This document shows positions 1 to 8,101 of a DNA stretch of 44,244 bases, piece by piece. The position numbers were made by a program, and so were the translations under genes. Source of the stretch: CAYFVR01 sp964346545 (lineage in GTDB: Bacteria > Desulfobacterota > Desulfobacteria > Desulfobacterales > Desulfococcaceae); NCBI GenBank assembly GCA_964346545.1, contig CAYFVR010000004.1:1-44244 (forward strand), written 5' to 3'. The stretch's first letter is position 1, and every line of letters begins with the position of its first letter. The notes beneath the pieces were generated by a model. The model saw only the letters and a list, made by a program, of their open reading frames with translations, searched no databases and was not told the DNA's origin.

Positions 1-10
1 AAGGAACCCC

Positions 11-1075
11 ATGACCCCATTCCCCATCCTGGAAAAACTGTCCCAAAACCCGGTCCTCGGCGACGGCGGCGCGATTTTCGAACTGGAACGGCGCGGATAC
101 GTCAGCGCCGGGCCTTTCACGCCCCAGGCCGTCGTCGAACACCCGGAAGCCGTCAAGCAGCTCCAGACGGAATTCGCCCGGGCCGGGGCGGAGGTGATTC
201 AGGCGCTCGCCTACTACGCCCACGAAGAAAAGCTCAAGGTGGTCGGATTCACCTCCGCGCTGAAGGCGATCAACGCCCAGGCGGTGAAAATTGCCCGGGA
301 GGTGGCCGACGCCCACGGCGCCGGCGTGGCCGGAAACCTTTGCAACACCTGGGCCTATGATCCCGAAGACGCCGGTTCCCACAAAGAAACCCGGCGGCAA
401 TTTGAACAACAGATCGAATACCAGCACGCCGAGGGCGTCGATTTCTTCATCGCCGAAACCATCGAATACCTGGGCGAGGCCGAAATCGCCCTGGAAGCCA
501 TCCGCGCTTCCGGGCTTCCGTCCATGATCACGCTCGGATTCAAAAACACCGACCGGACCCTGGACGGCGTTTCGCTGGAAGATGCCTTCAAGCGGCTGGA
601 AGACCGGGGCGCGGACATCGTCGGCATCAACTGCTTCCGCGATCCGGAACGGATGCTGCCCCTGCTCCAACGGACCCGAAACGCCGTTTCCTGCTTCGTC
701 GCCGCGCAACCCGTGGCCTATCGCTGCTCCGAAGAAAAACCGTATTTTCAAGTGCAGGAACTGGAGAAAGGGCGCCCGGCCTTTCCGCTGGAGCTGGATC
801 CGTTCGTGTTGACGCGCGGGGAAATGGGAGACTACGCCGTTCGGGCCGGGGAAATCGGCGTGAACTACATCGGCTCCTGCTGCGGCTCCGCGCCCCATCA
901 CGTCCGCGCCATGGCGGAAGCCCTGGGCCGAACCGTTCCGGCCAGCGAATATTCGCCCCAACTGGAAAAACACGCCATCATCGGAGACGATTCCCACGTC
1001 CGCGAAAAAGACGCCCGGATTCTCTGCGAGCAGAAATACGGCAAGGCCCACTGTCACTTCCTGGACAACGGCTGA
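11..1075 (+). CDS. Betaine-homocysteine S-methyltransferase-like protein
   Basis: A 354-residue zinc-dependent methyltransferase of the homocysteine S-methyltransferase family, which moves a methyl group from a donor such as glycine betaine to homocysteine, giving methionine in the cytoplasm. The N-terminus (GDGGAIFELERRGYV, then AGPFTPQAVVEHPEAV) is strikingly like animal BHMT. The three zinc cysteines are present: Cys208 in GINC and Cys290-Cys291 in GSCCG. The C-terminal arm is shorter than in animal BHMT (about 406 residues), so oligomer packing may differ. The ATG follows AAGGAA at the window edge, so an upstream operon partner cannot be excluded. The real methyl donor (betaine, another onium compound, S-methylmethionine) is not shown by sequence alone. 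Confidence 0.85.
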   Translation: MTPFPILEKLSQNPVLGDGGAIFELERRGYVSAGPFTPQAVVEHPEAVKQLQTEFARAGAEVIQALAYYAHEEKLKVVGFTSALKAINAQAVKIAREVADAHGAGVAGNLCNTWAYDPEDAGSHKETRRQFEQQIEYQHAEGVDFFIAETIEYLGEAEIALEAIRASGLPSMITLGFKNTDRTLDGVSLEDAFKRLEDRGADIVGINCFRDPERMLPLLQRTRNAVSCFVAAQPVAYRCSEEKPYFQVQELEKGRPAFPLELDPFVLTRGEMGDYAVRAGEIGVNYIGSCCGSAPHHVRAMAEALGRTVPASEYSPQLEKHAIIGDDSHVREKDARILCEQKYGKAHCHFLDNG

Positions 1076-1173
1076 GAAACCCGCCGCCGTTTCAAATGTG
1101 TCCGGGCAATGTCGAACCGCCACCGGCCGGCGCGGATGGCGGGCCGTCGCCGTTCGAAGAAACCGCCGCGCCC

Positions 1174-2847
1174 ATGCCCGACGTTCTGCTGATCCAACCC
1201 CCGATCCGGGATTTCTATCACACCGCCAAGCGGACCATCCCCTACGGCTTGGGCCTGATCGCGGATTCGCTGCATCAGGCCGGGATTTCCGTGGAAATAC
1301 TGGACGCCCTGGCCACCCGAAAAGCCCGCCCGATGGAGCCGCCGCCGGAATTCGATCCGGTGGCCCCGTTTTACGGACGACCGGATCGCTCCCCCTTCGC
1401 GCTTTTCCACGGATACCGCCATTACGGGTACGCCCATTCCCACATCCAGGCGCTGGTTCGCCGATCCGGCGCGTTCCTCGTGGGCATATCTTCCCTGTTC
1501 ACCCCCTACTGGGAAGAGGCCGAGGAAACCGCCCGGGCGGTTCGACGCGCTCTTCCGAACGCCTGGATCGTGGCGGGCGGCCATCATCCCACCGCCCTCC
1601 CGAAAGCGGTATTGGCGTCCGACGCGGTGGATTTCGTCATCCGGGGGGAGGGGGAGGCGGCGCTCCCGGCCCTGGTCCGGGCGCTTCGAACCGGGGCGTC
1701 GCCCGAATCGGTTCCCGGCATCGGGTTCCGAAACGGGGAGGGGAATTTCTTCATCCGAGAACCCGCCGCGGTCGAGGAACCGCGCGGATTGACGTCCGAG
1801 GGGCTGGACCGGATTCGGACGGACGCCTACCGCCGGTTCGGCCGGGGAAGCGCGACGATCGTGGCCAGCCGGGGTTGCCCCATGTCCTGCGGCTACTGCG
1901 CCATCGGCGGCTCGGCCATTCCCCACCGCCGCCGCTCCGTCGATTCCGTGCTGGCGGAAATCGCCGCCGCCGCGGAACGGGCCGACGCCCGGTTTATCGA
2001 TTTCGAGGATGAAAACCTTTCCCTGGACCGGGAATGGTTTTTGTCTCTTCTGGACGGAATTCGGCGGGAATTCGGGCCGGGACGACTGGAGCTTCGGGCC
2101 ATGAACGGCCTTTACGCGCCCACCCTGGATGAACCGGTGCTGGACGCCATGGCCGAGGCCGGGTTTACCGCTCTCAATCTTTCCCTGTGCACCACCCATC
2201 GGGAAACCCTCCGCCGGTTCCGTCGGCCCGATTCCCGCGATGCGGTGGACCGCGCGCTCCGGCTGGGGCGGGAGCGGGGATTGGAGGCGGTGACCTATCT
2301 GCTGGCCGGCGCGCCGGGACAATTCGCGCGGGACGCCGTCGCCGACCTCCTTTTCCTGGCCGAACGCCCGACCCTGGCGGGCGTTTCCATCTTTTATCCC
2401 GCGCCGGGAAGCCGGGAGTATCGCCGAGCGGAGGCGGCCGGTCTCCTGCCGGATCGCTTTTCCGCCATGCGGTCCTCGGCGATCCCGATTTCCGACACCA
2501 CAACCCGATTGGAATCCGTCACAATTTTGCGCCTGGGTCGAATTCTCAACTTCCTCAAGCGCCTCCGAAGCCAAAACATTGCCATCGACCCGGCACACCC
2601 GGCCGGGCCGGGAGACCGGATCGATCCCCGGGACCGGGAATCCGCCGGAATTCGGCTGGCGGCGACCTTTTTGCGGAATGGCCAAATCCTGGGATTGTCG
2701 CCCGAGGGCGACGTGTATGCCCACCGCCGCGATCCCGCCCTCGCGGCCGCCTTCCGGGAAGGGCTGAGAACGCGAACGCCGGCCGCGCCGCCGGAACCGT
2801 CTCGGCGAACCCGGTCGGAGAGAAGATCCGGCGAAAACCGTCCATAA
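1174..2847 (+). CDS. B12-binding domain radical SAM protein
   Basis: A cytoplasmic radical-SAM enzyme of the class with an N-terminal cobalamin-binding domain (DVLLIQPP, then IPYGLGLIADSLHQAG and VAGGHHPTALP). The radical-SAM core follows, with its [4Fe-4S] cysteines in SRGCPMSCGYC (about residues 235, 239 and 242, spacing CX3CX2C). The substrate is unknown; relatives methylate or rearrange unactivated carbons or modify RNA and natural products. The frame is open from an ATG at 1096, but the conserved domain begins right after the ATG at 1174, so I chose 1174 (557 residues). The 1096 start would add 26 residues of low-complexity sequence. Neither start has a clear ribosome site. It lies about 100 bases after the methyltransferase, in the same direction. 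Confidence 0.8.
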   Translation: MPDVLLIQPPIRDFYHTAKRTIPYGLGLIADSLHQAGISVEILDALATRKARPMEPPPEFDPVAPFYGRPDRSPFALFHGYRHYGYAHSHIQALVRRSGAFLVGISSLFTPYWEEAEETARAVRRALPNAWIVAGGHHPTALPKAVLASDAVDFVIRGEGEAALPALVRALRTGASPESVPGIGFRNGEGNFFIREPAAVEEPRGLTSEGLDRIRTDAYRRFGRGSATIVASRGCPMSCGYCAIGGSAIPHRRRSVDSVLAEIAAAAERADARFIDFEDENLSLDREWFLSLLDGIRREFGPGRLELRAMNGLYAPTLDEPVLDAMAEAGFTALNLSLCTTHRETLRRFRRPDSRDAVDRALRLGRERGLEAVTYLLAGAPGQFARDAVADLLFLAERPTLAGVSIFYPAPGSREYRRAEAAGLLPDRFSAMRSSAIPISDTTTRLESVTILRLGRILNFLKRLRSQNIAIDPAHPAGPGDRIDPRDRESAGIRLAATFLRNGQILGLSPEGDVYAHRRDPALAAAFREGLRTRTPAAPPEPSRRTRSERRSGENRP

Positions 2848-2871
2848 AAAATAAACGGCATGATTCCCGCG

Positions 2872-2907
2872 CCCCTCTCCGGAGGCTTCCAACCCGCCGG
2901 AGAGGGG
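2872..2907 (+). other. Inverted repeat after the radical-SAM gene
   Basis: A perfect 11-base inverted repeat (CCCCTCTCCGG, 14-base loop, CCGGAGAGGGG) begins 24 bases after the stop codon. It is followed by an A-rich rather than T-rich stretch, so it is not a standard intrinsic terminator on the plus strand. It may block exonucleases or act with Rho. Confidence 0.45.
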
Positions 2908-3021
2908 TACGGCAAAAAAACAAAAAATGAATCGGATTTATTCGTATGATACTGAAAATAATGGGAAATTTTTGGCGTGGATGGGAAGGACTTCTTTTTT
3001 CTTTTTTACCCGCAACAAGGG

Positions 3022-3048
3022 TTGACAGGTTCCGGCAATTGGTTTAAT
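3022..3048 (+). promoter_or_regulatory. Sigma-70-like promoter of the ferredoxin gene
   Basis: TTGACA (3022-3027) and TTTAAT (3043-3048) are separated by 15 bases, slightly short of the ideal 17 but with near-consensus boxes. They lie about 80 bases before the ferredoxin ATG in an AT-rich stretch that has no open frame of interest. Confidence 0.55.
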
Positions 3049-3128
3049 GGACCCCTCTGAAAGCGGAAAACGCATACTTGCTGAAAATGCTTTCAGCCGT
3101 ATATACCCCAAGAAAGGAGATTGGTTAG

Positions 3129-3329
3129 ATGGCTTTCAATCCCATCGTTGACGAAGAAAAATGCGCCGGTTGCGAGGAATGCGTGGACGTTTGCCCCACG
3201 GATGTGTACGAAATGCAGGAAAAGGGCGGCAAAAACGTCTCCGTTCCCGTAAACGCCGAAGAGTGCATTGGTTGCGACAGTTGCGTCGAGGTATGCGAGG
3301 AAGACGCAATCACCGTCGAGGAGACCTAA
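3129..3329 (+). CDS. 2[4Fe-4S] ferredoxin
   Basis: A 66-residue soluble ferredoxin, the low-potential electron carrier of anaerobic metabolism. The first cluster motif is complete: Cys12, 15, 18 and 22 followed by proline. The second is Cys46, 49, 52 and 56 but is followed by glutamate instead of the usual proline. The region between the motifs is about 23 residues, somewhat longer than in clostridial ferredoxins. The start follows a strong AAGGAG site. The gene has its own promoter and terminator, so it is monocistronic and probably well expressed. It could serve the 2-oxoacid oxidoreductase at 29.2-32.0 kb, but that link is inference. Confidence 0.93.
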   Translation: MAFNPIVDEEKCAGCEECVDVCPTDVYEMQEKGGKNVSVPVNAEECIGCDSCVEVCEEDAITVEET

Positions 3330-3351
3330 AAAACTCCCCGATCCGGAATAC

Positions 3352-3389
3352 GAACCCCCGGCCGCCGCGGTCGGGGGTTTTTGTTTTTT
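3352..3389 (+). terminator. Intrinsic terminator after ferredoxin
   Basis: An 8-base stem (AACCCCCG with CGGGGGTT, extended inside by further G-C pairing) is followed at once by TTTGTTTTTT. It lies 23 bases after the ferredoxin stop and separates it from the convergent gene at 3396. Confidence 0.85.
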
Positions 3390-3395
3390 CCCCGG

Positions 3396-3695
3396 TCATT
3401 TGTTCCCGGTCAACTCTTCAAGGATTTCTCCGGTTTCGGTCAGCAGCCGCGCCAAAAACCCGTTTCCCGCCGCCAGACCCGCCAGCTCGTCCCGCCGCAT
3501 GGCCTGAACCTCGAAGGTTCCCTCCGGCGCCAACGCCAGCAGGGGCCGCGCGTTTTCGGCTTCGTCCCGGCTGCGAAAGGCGGGGATGAACGGCGTTTCC
3601 TCGCCCTCCAGATGTTGCCCCACCAGTTGTTCCTCCTCGCCCCGAACCTGAATCACCACCCAGAGCCATCCGACTTCGTCGGTTCTATTCGTCAC
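3396..3695 (-). CDS. Small conserved hypothetical protein
   Basis: A 99-residue soluble protein starting at GTG (3695) behind a very good AGGAGG site six bases upstream. I do not recognise the family with confidence. The middle part (FIPAFRSRDEAENARPLLAL, then FEVQAMRRDEL) resembles small alpha/beta proteins of the SseB/enhanced-serine-sensitivity type, in which a value is checked against a range, but this is weak. There is no signal peptide or membrane segment. It is the last gene of the minus-strand cluster, 65 bases after the hydrolase gene. Confidence 0.6.
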   Translation of the reverse strand: MTNRTDEVGWLWVVIQVRGEEEQLVGQHLEGEETPFIPAFRSRDEAENARPLLALAPEGTFEVQAMRRDELAGLAAGNGFLARLLTETGEILEELTGNK

Positions 3696-3760
3696 GATGC
3701 GCCTCCTTCTTGGCGTTCATTTTTATCCGGCCGTTACGCCCCCGGGACGCGACGGCGGTT

Positions 3761-4759
3761 TCACGCGTCGGAACGCGCGTCTCTCCGGAGACCCGCCTCC
3801 AGAAAGGCGGCGATCCGGCGCTCGTGCCAATATTCCCCGTCCCCGTTGCGCCGGACGAACCCCACGTGGCCACCCCATCGAGGCATTTCCAGATGGAGAA
3901 ATGGGTGTTCCCGCGCCGCCGCCGCCGGATAACAGCTCGGCGAAAGAAACGGGTCGTCCCGGGCGCTCAACAGCAAGACGGGCAGCCCGATCCCGGCGAG
4001 ATACCGGCCGCTGCTCGCCCGCGCGTAGTAGTCTTCCGCGTCCCGGAAGCCGTGCAGCGGCGCGGTGTACCGGTCGTCGAAGGTTTCGAAGTCGCGGATT
4101 TCCGAAAATCCCCGGTCGTCGATCTTTCCGGGAAAGCGTTCCATCTTGGCCCGAATTTTGTCGTGGAATTCCCGCAGAAAACGGCGAAGGTAAATCCGGT
4201 TTTCCGGGGCCGCCAGGCGGCGGGCGCAGCCGGCGAGATCGCAGGGGACCGAAACCGCCGCGGCGGATTTCAGCGCCCGGGGCCGGTCCCGCCGATCCTC
4301 CCCCAGATATTTGAGCGCCATGTTCCCGCCCAGGCTGAAGCCCACGATGACGGCGGCCCCATAGCGACCCCGATCCAGCACGTGGCCGAGGACGGTTTGG
4401 AGGTCGTCGGTTTCTCCGCTGTGGTAGGACCGCAACCGGCGATTGGGCGCGCCGCCGCATCCGCGAAAATTGTAGGCCGCCACGTCCCAGCCTCGCCGAT
4501 TGAGCGCCCGCGCCATGCCGCGCATATAAGGCCGTCCGGAATGGCCCTCCATGCCGTGAAGCAGCACCGCCACCCGATCCGTCGGCCCTCCGGCGGGGGC
4601 GTGGTCCAGATCGACGAAATCCCCGTCCGGCGTTTCGATGCGCTCCCGCCGGTATCGAATCGGCGGGAGAGGACGGCAAACGGCGGAATAAATGGTCTGC
4701 ACGTGCGCCGGCCGAAACGGCGGAATCGGCCGATAGGCGGAATGAAGGACCAGCGGCAT
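3761..4759 (-). CDS. YheT-family alpha/beta hydrolase
   Basis: A 332-residue alpha/beta-hydrolase of the YheT/COG0429 type, presumed carboxyl-esterase or thioesterase. The N-terminal signature (RPAHVQTIYSAV) is typical of this family. The catalytic triad can be placed: Ser142 in GFSLGGN, Asp268 or Asp269 in SARDDPFLS, and His298 in GGHVGF. The oxyanion region LLHGMEGHS is present. No signal peptide is visible. It starts three bases after the carbonic-anhydrase-like gene, so the two are almost certainly co-transcribed. The substrate is unknown. Confidence 0.85.
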   Translation of the reverse strand: MPLVLHSAYRPIPPFRPAHVQTIYSAVCRPLPPIRYRRERIETPDGDFVDLDHAPAGGPTDRVAVLLHGMEGHSGRPYMRGMARALNRRGWDVAAYNFRGCGGAPNRRLRSYHSGETDDLQTVLGHVLDRGRYGAAVIVGFSLGGNMALKYLGEDRRDRPRALKSAAAVSVPCDLAGCARRLAAPENRIYLRRFLREFHDKIRAKMERFPGKIDDRGFSEIRDFETFDDRYTAPLHGFRDAEDYYARASSGRYLAGIGLPVLLLSARDDPFLSPSCYPAAAAREHPFLHLEMPRWGGHVGFVRRNGDGEYWHERRIAAFLEAGLRRDARSDA

Positions 4760-4762
4760 GAA

Positions 4763-5284
4763 TCAGAGATCGACCCGTTTCAGTTCCCGAAATTCCGCCG
4801 ATTTCTTCATGTAAATGTCGGCCGGAACCTGAATGATTTCGATGATGCCTTCGTCGAACTCCTTTTTCAGCCGGGCCGGCACGCCCACCACCAGGTGGAA
4901 GGGACCGACCTCCTTGTTTTCCGCCACCACCGCGTTGGACCCGACGATGGAGCCGCGCCGGATCACCGCGCCGCTGAGGGTGGTGGAATGGATGCCGACG
5001 AGGCAATTGTCTTCCACGACGCAGCCGTGGACCACGGCGTTGTGGCCAATGGTCACGTTCTCTCCGATGATGCAGGGCTTGCCCTCGTCCACGTGCAGGG
5101 TGCAGTTGTCCTGCACGTTGCTGTTTCGGCCGATGCGGATGGGCGCGGAATCGGCGCGGATGACGGTGTTGTACCAGACGCTGGCGCGGTCGCCGATTTC
5201 AATGTCGCCGACGAGCACCGCCCCCGGCGCGATGAAGACATCCTTCCCGATTTTCGGCCGCTTCCCCTTGTATTCGTAAATCAT
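4763..5284 (-). CDS. Gamma-carbonic anhydrase family protein
   Basis: A 173-residue left-handed beta-helix protein made of hexapeptide repeats, of the YrdA/PaaY/CaiE group. The three histidines that hold the metal in gamma-carbonic anhydrases are present at 64 (CTLH), 81 and 86 (IGHNAVVH). Members hydrate CO2 or act as thioesterases on CoA products, and trimerise. The start has a GGGAG site six bases upstream. It sits between a TetR regulator and a YheT hydrolase, a setting that would suit an acyl-CoA-related task as well as CO2 hydration. Confidence 0.88.
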   Translation of the reverse strand: MIYEYKGKRPKIGKDVFIAPGAVLVGDIEIGDRASVWYNTVIRADSAPIRIGRNSNVQDNCTLHVDEGKPCIIGENVTIGHNAVVHGCVVEDNCLVGIHSTTLSGAVIRRGSIVGSNAVVAENKEVGPFHLVVGVPARLKKEFDEGIIEIIQVPADIYMKKSAEFRELKRVDL

Positions 5285-5356
5285 GTCGATCTCCCGGCGG
5301 TGAATTCCGTTTCGTCCTTCAACATTTCTTTCCGTTGGCCGGCGGAACGCTTCCGT

Positions 5357-6052
5357 TCAGGATTCGTCGTCCGACACGCCGTAATACGATTCCATCATTT
5401 CCACCAAAAAATCGGCGTACCGGTCCACCGAAACGTCCCGCCGGGCATATTTCCCCCGCTTCAGATACCAGTCCTGCAACATCGCCTTCAGCGCGCCGGC
5501 GGCGAGGCGGTGATCCCGGCGCCGAAACTGGCCCCGGGCCTGGCCTTCGGTCACAATGTCGGCGAATAATTGTTCGGTTTCCTGTTCCGCCCGGATGGCG
5601 TTGCCCCGTTCCGGTTCGCTCAGGTTTTTGGTTTCCATGTAGGAGAAATAGAACCAGGGCTGCATGGCCTCGCTGATGTACAAATGGGTCCGGATGGCCC
5701 GTCGAAGCCGTTCCCGGGGATCGCCCGCCTCCCGCATCCGCTCCTCCAGCACCAGCCGAACCAAGGCCCGCCCCTGTTCCTGAAGCATGGAGAGCAGCTC
5801 CTCCTTGCTGGGAAAATAGGTGTACAGCGCCCCCATGCTCAGACCCGATTCCCGGCTCAGATCCCGCATGCTCATGGTTTGAAACCCCTTTCGGTTGGCG
5901 ATCCGAAGGGTGGCCCCAAAAATTTTTTCCAGATTCCGGATCACGGTCTCCTCCTTCTTGACCTTGATCCGTTCCCGATGACGGTCCAGGGTGTTTTGGA
6001 ACACCGTTTCCCGGGAAACCTGGACAATTTGGCGGAAGGCGTCGTAATTCAT
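5357..6052 (-). CDS. TetR/AcrR-family transcriptional regulator
   Basis: A 231-residue repressor-type regulator. The helix-turn-helix lies at about residues 45-80 (MRDLSRESGLSMGALYTYFP is the classic TetR recognition region). It is preceded by a longer than usual N-terminal arm of about 35 residues. The C-terminal ligand domain resembles those of fatty-acid or acyl-CoA responsive TetR proteins, but the ligand is not known. It heads the minus-strand group tetR, gamma-carbonic anhydrase, hydrolase. It lies 160 bases after the acetyl-CoA hydrolase/GNAT gene and has its own candidate promoter at 6151-6180. Confidence 0.87.
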   Translation of the reverse strand: MNYDAFRQIVQVSRETVFQNTLDRHRERIKVKKEETVIRNLEKIFGATLRIANRKGFQTMSMRDLSRESGLSMGALYTYFPSKEELLSMLQEQGRALVRLVLEERMREAGDPRERLRRAIRTHLYISEAMQPWFYFSYMETKNLSEPERGNAIRAEQETEQLFADIVTEGQARGQFRRRDHRLAAGALKAMLQDWYLKRGKYARRDVSVDRYADFLVEMMESYYGVSDDES

Positions 6053-6150
6053 CGGCCCCAGATTCCGGACGGCGCGAACCGTCGGTTCGAGTTGGCGGGA
6101 ATGGCCTGGCGGCCGGGGCGGATCCCGGAGAGAACGCGGAACGATGGCGG

Positions 6151-6180
6151 ACCATATCGGCCGCGCGGGCGACCTGTCAA
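6151..6180 (-). promoter_or_regulatory. Candidate promoter of the tetR operon
   Basis: On the minus strand TTGACA (6175-6180) and TATGGT (6151-6156) are 18 bases apart, about 100 bases before the tetR start codon. The -35 box is perfect and the -10 box fair. Confidence 0.5.
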
Positions 6181-6214
6181 GGAAAAGGGAACGAACGCTC
6201 GCTATCCCAAAAGC

Positions 6215-8101
6215 TCAGGGGCCGGCGGCGGCCTCGCCGGGGCTTTCCCCGTCGAAATCCATGACCAGGCGGAGACTTTCGCCCTCGATTCCGCGAACCA
6301 TGTGGGGATAGCGGTTCCGGAAAACCCGGACCATGGCCTTGTTTTCCGGAAGGACCAGAGCGGTGAAGCCTCGGTAGCCGTTTTTCCGGGCGATGGCTTC
6401 CAGCCGTTCCAGCAGCCGGCCGGCCATTCCTTGCCCCTGAAAATCCTCCCGAACCAGAAAGGCCACCTCGGCCCGATCCGCGGATTCGGCCATGTAGCTG
6501 CCCACGCCCACGATCTCCTTGTGGCCCCGCCGGCGGGCCAGGGCGATCAGGGACAGGTTCTTCCGGTAATCGATCTCCGACCATTCCCGCTGGACCATTT
6601 CGTGGCTGAACTGGCGAATGTTCCGGAAAAAGCGATGGTAAATCGATTTTTCGTGCAGGGAGTAGAAAAAATTCCGATAGGCGAACTCGTCGGCGGGCAG
6701 GATGGGACGAACCGTGAGCGAACGTCCGTTTTTTAAAAATATCCGACTCTTGTACTCCTCGATGAACAGCAGGTCCTCGGCCCGGGGCGGAAGCTGGTCG
6801 GGAAAGATGTAGTGGTAGGTCTTGGCCGATTCGATCAGGCTTTCGCGGAACTTGGGGTGGGCGATCTGGGCCAGCTCCATCACCCGCTGGTAGATGCTTT
6901 TGCCTCGGAGCTGGGCGATGCCGTATTCGGTCACCACGAAATTGACGTCGGCCCGCAGCGTGGCCACCCCGGCCCCCATGCTCAGGTTCGGCACGATTCT
7001 GGACACCGTGCCGCCCCGGGCCGTGCTGGGAAGCGCGATGACGGAAAAGCCGCCCCGGGACATGGCCGCCCCCCGGATGAAATTGGCCTGGTCCCCGATG
7101 CCGCTGTAGAACAAATAGCCCATGGAATCGGCGCAAACCTGTCCGGTCAGATCCACCTCCAAGGCCGAGCTGATGGAGACGAGGTTGTCGTTTCGGGCCA
7201 CCACCGCCGGATCGTTGACGAAATCGGACGAGCGGAAGTAGAAGCGGGGATTGTCGTCCACGTAGCGGTAGACCTGGTCCGAACCCATGCACAGCGTCGC
7301 CACGGCCCGCTCCGGCATGAAGGTTTTCCGCCGGTTGGTGATGTTGCCCCGCTCGAACAGGGGCACGAAATTGTCGGTGATGACCTGGGTATGGATGCCC
7401 AGATCGTTTTTCTCGTCCAGGCAGGTGAGAATCACGTGGGGCAGCCGTCCGAATCCGATCTGGAGCGTGGCCCCGTCCTCCACCAGATCGGCCACGTAGT
7501 AGCCGATCCGCCGGGCGATCTCCATGTCGGGGATGTCCGGCGCCGCCGGCACGAGAGGCTCCTCGAAGGGAACCAGCCAGTCGATTTCGTCCACGTGTAT
7601 GAAGCTGTCTCCCGAAGTCCTCGGCATTTGGGGGTTGACCTGGGCGACGACCGTCCGGGCGTTGCGACATCCGGAGCGGGTGACGTCCACGGAAACCCCC
7701 AGGCTGCAAAAGCCGAAACGATCCGGCGGACTCACCTGCACCAGCGCCACGTCCAGCCCGATCTGCCCGCCGTCGAACAGGTCGGGAATGTCCGAAAGGT
7801 AGGCCGGAACGTAATCGATCTTCCCCTCGAAGGCCGCCTTCCGCATGCCCGAACTGATGAAAAACAGCTTCAGGGAAAACCGTTCCAGAAACTCGGCGTC
7901 CTCCATGTAGTCGGCCAGGGTGAAGGAAAGCATCTGGTAAATCATGATGTCCTGAAGGCCGGGGTCCCGGGCCATGGCATGGATGAGGTGTTGCGGTTCC
8001 CCGCAGGCCGAACCGATGAACACCCGGCTGCCCCGGGGGATGCGGGACACCGCCTCGGCGGCGGCGACAATTTTTTCTTGGGGACAAGCCGAAAGCGCCA
8101 T
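6215..8101 (-). CDS. Acetyl-CoA hydrolase/transferase-GNAT fusion protein
   Basis: A 628-residue fusion. Residues 1 to about 450 are the acetyl-CoA hydrolase/4-hydroxybutyrate CoA-transferase fold (SRIPRGSRVFIGSACGEP at the N-terminus, QVCADSMG and FSVIALPSTARGGT in the C-terminal half). Residues about 460-628 are a GNAT acetyltransferase domain with the acetyl-CoA loop REDFQGQGMAGRLL. In the transferase family a glutamate in a GIHTE-type motif forms the covalent acyl-CoA intermediate; here the motif reads GIHTQVITDN, with Gln239 (codon at 7385-7387). The first domain may therefore bind acyl-CoA without the usual chemistry. The frame is open further upstream, but ATG 8101 has a GGAGG site five bases away and matches the family start. 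It is divergent from a cNMP/PilZ gene. Confidence 0.88.
   Translation of the reverse strand: MALSACPQEKIVAAAEAVSRIPRGSRVFIGSACGEPQHLIHAMARDPGLQDIMIYQMLSFTLADYMEDAEFLERFSLKLFFISSGMRKAAFEGKIDYVPAYLSDIPDLFDGGQIGLDVALVQVSPPDRFGFCSLGVSVDVTRSGCRNARTVVAQVNPQMPRTSGDSFIHVDEIDWLVPFEEPLVPAAPDIPDMEIARRIGYYVADLVEDGATLQIGFGRLPHVILTCLDEKNDLGIHTQVITDNFVPLFERGNITNRRKTFMPERAVATLCMGSDQVYRYVDDNPRFYFRSSDFVNDPAVVARNDNLVSISSALEVDLTGQVCADSMGYLFYSGIGDQANFIRGAAMSRGGFSVIALPSTARGGTVSRIVPNLSMGAGVATLRADVNFVVTEYGIAQLRGKSIYQRVMELAQIAHPKFRESLIESAKTYHYIFPDQLPPRAEDLLFIEEYKSRIFLKNGRSLTVRPILPADEFAYRNFFYSLHEKSIYHRFFRNIRQFSHEMVQREWSEIDYRKNLSLIALARRRGHKEIVGVGSYMAESADRAEVAFLVREDFQGQGMAGRLLERLEAIARKNGYRGFTALVLPENKAMVRVFRNRYPHMVRGIEGESLRLVMDFDGESPGEAAAGP

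Noticed and set aside
1054..2892. 612-codon open frame on the minus strand
   Set aside because: It is antisense to the radical-SAM gene, has Gly/Arg/Pro-biased shadow composition and no recognisable motif.
3710..5569. 619-codon open frame on the plus strand
   Set aside because: It covers the hydrolase and carbonic-anhydrase genes on the other strand, which have clear catalytic motifs; this frame has none.
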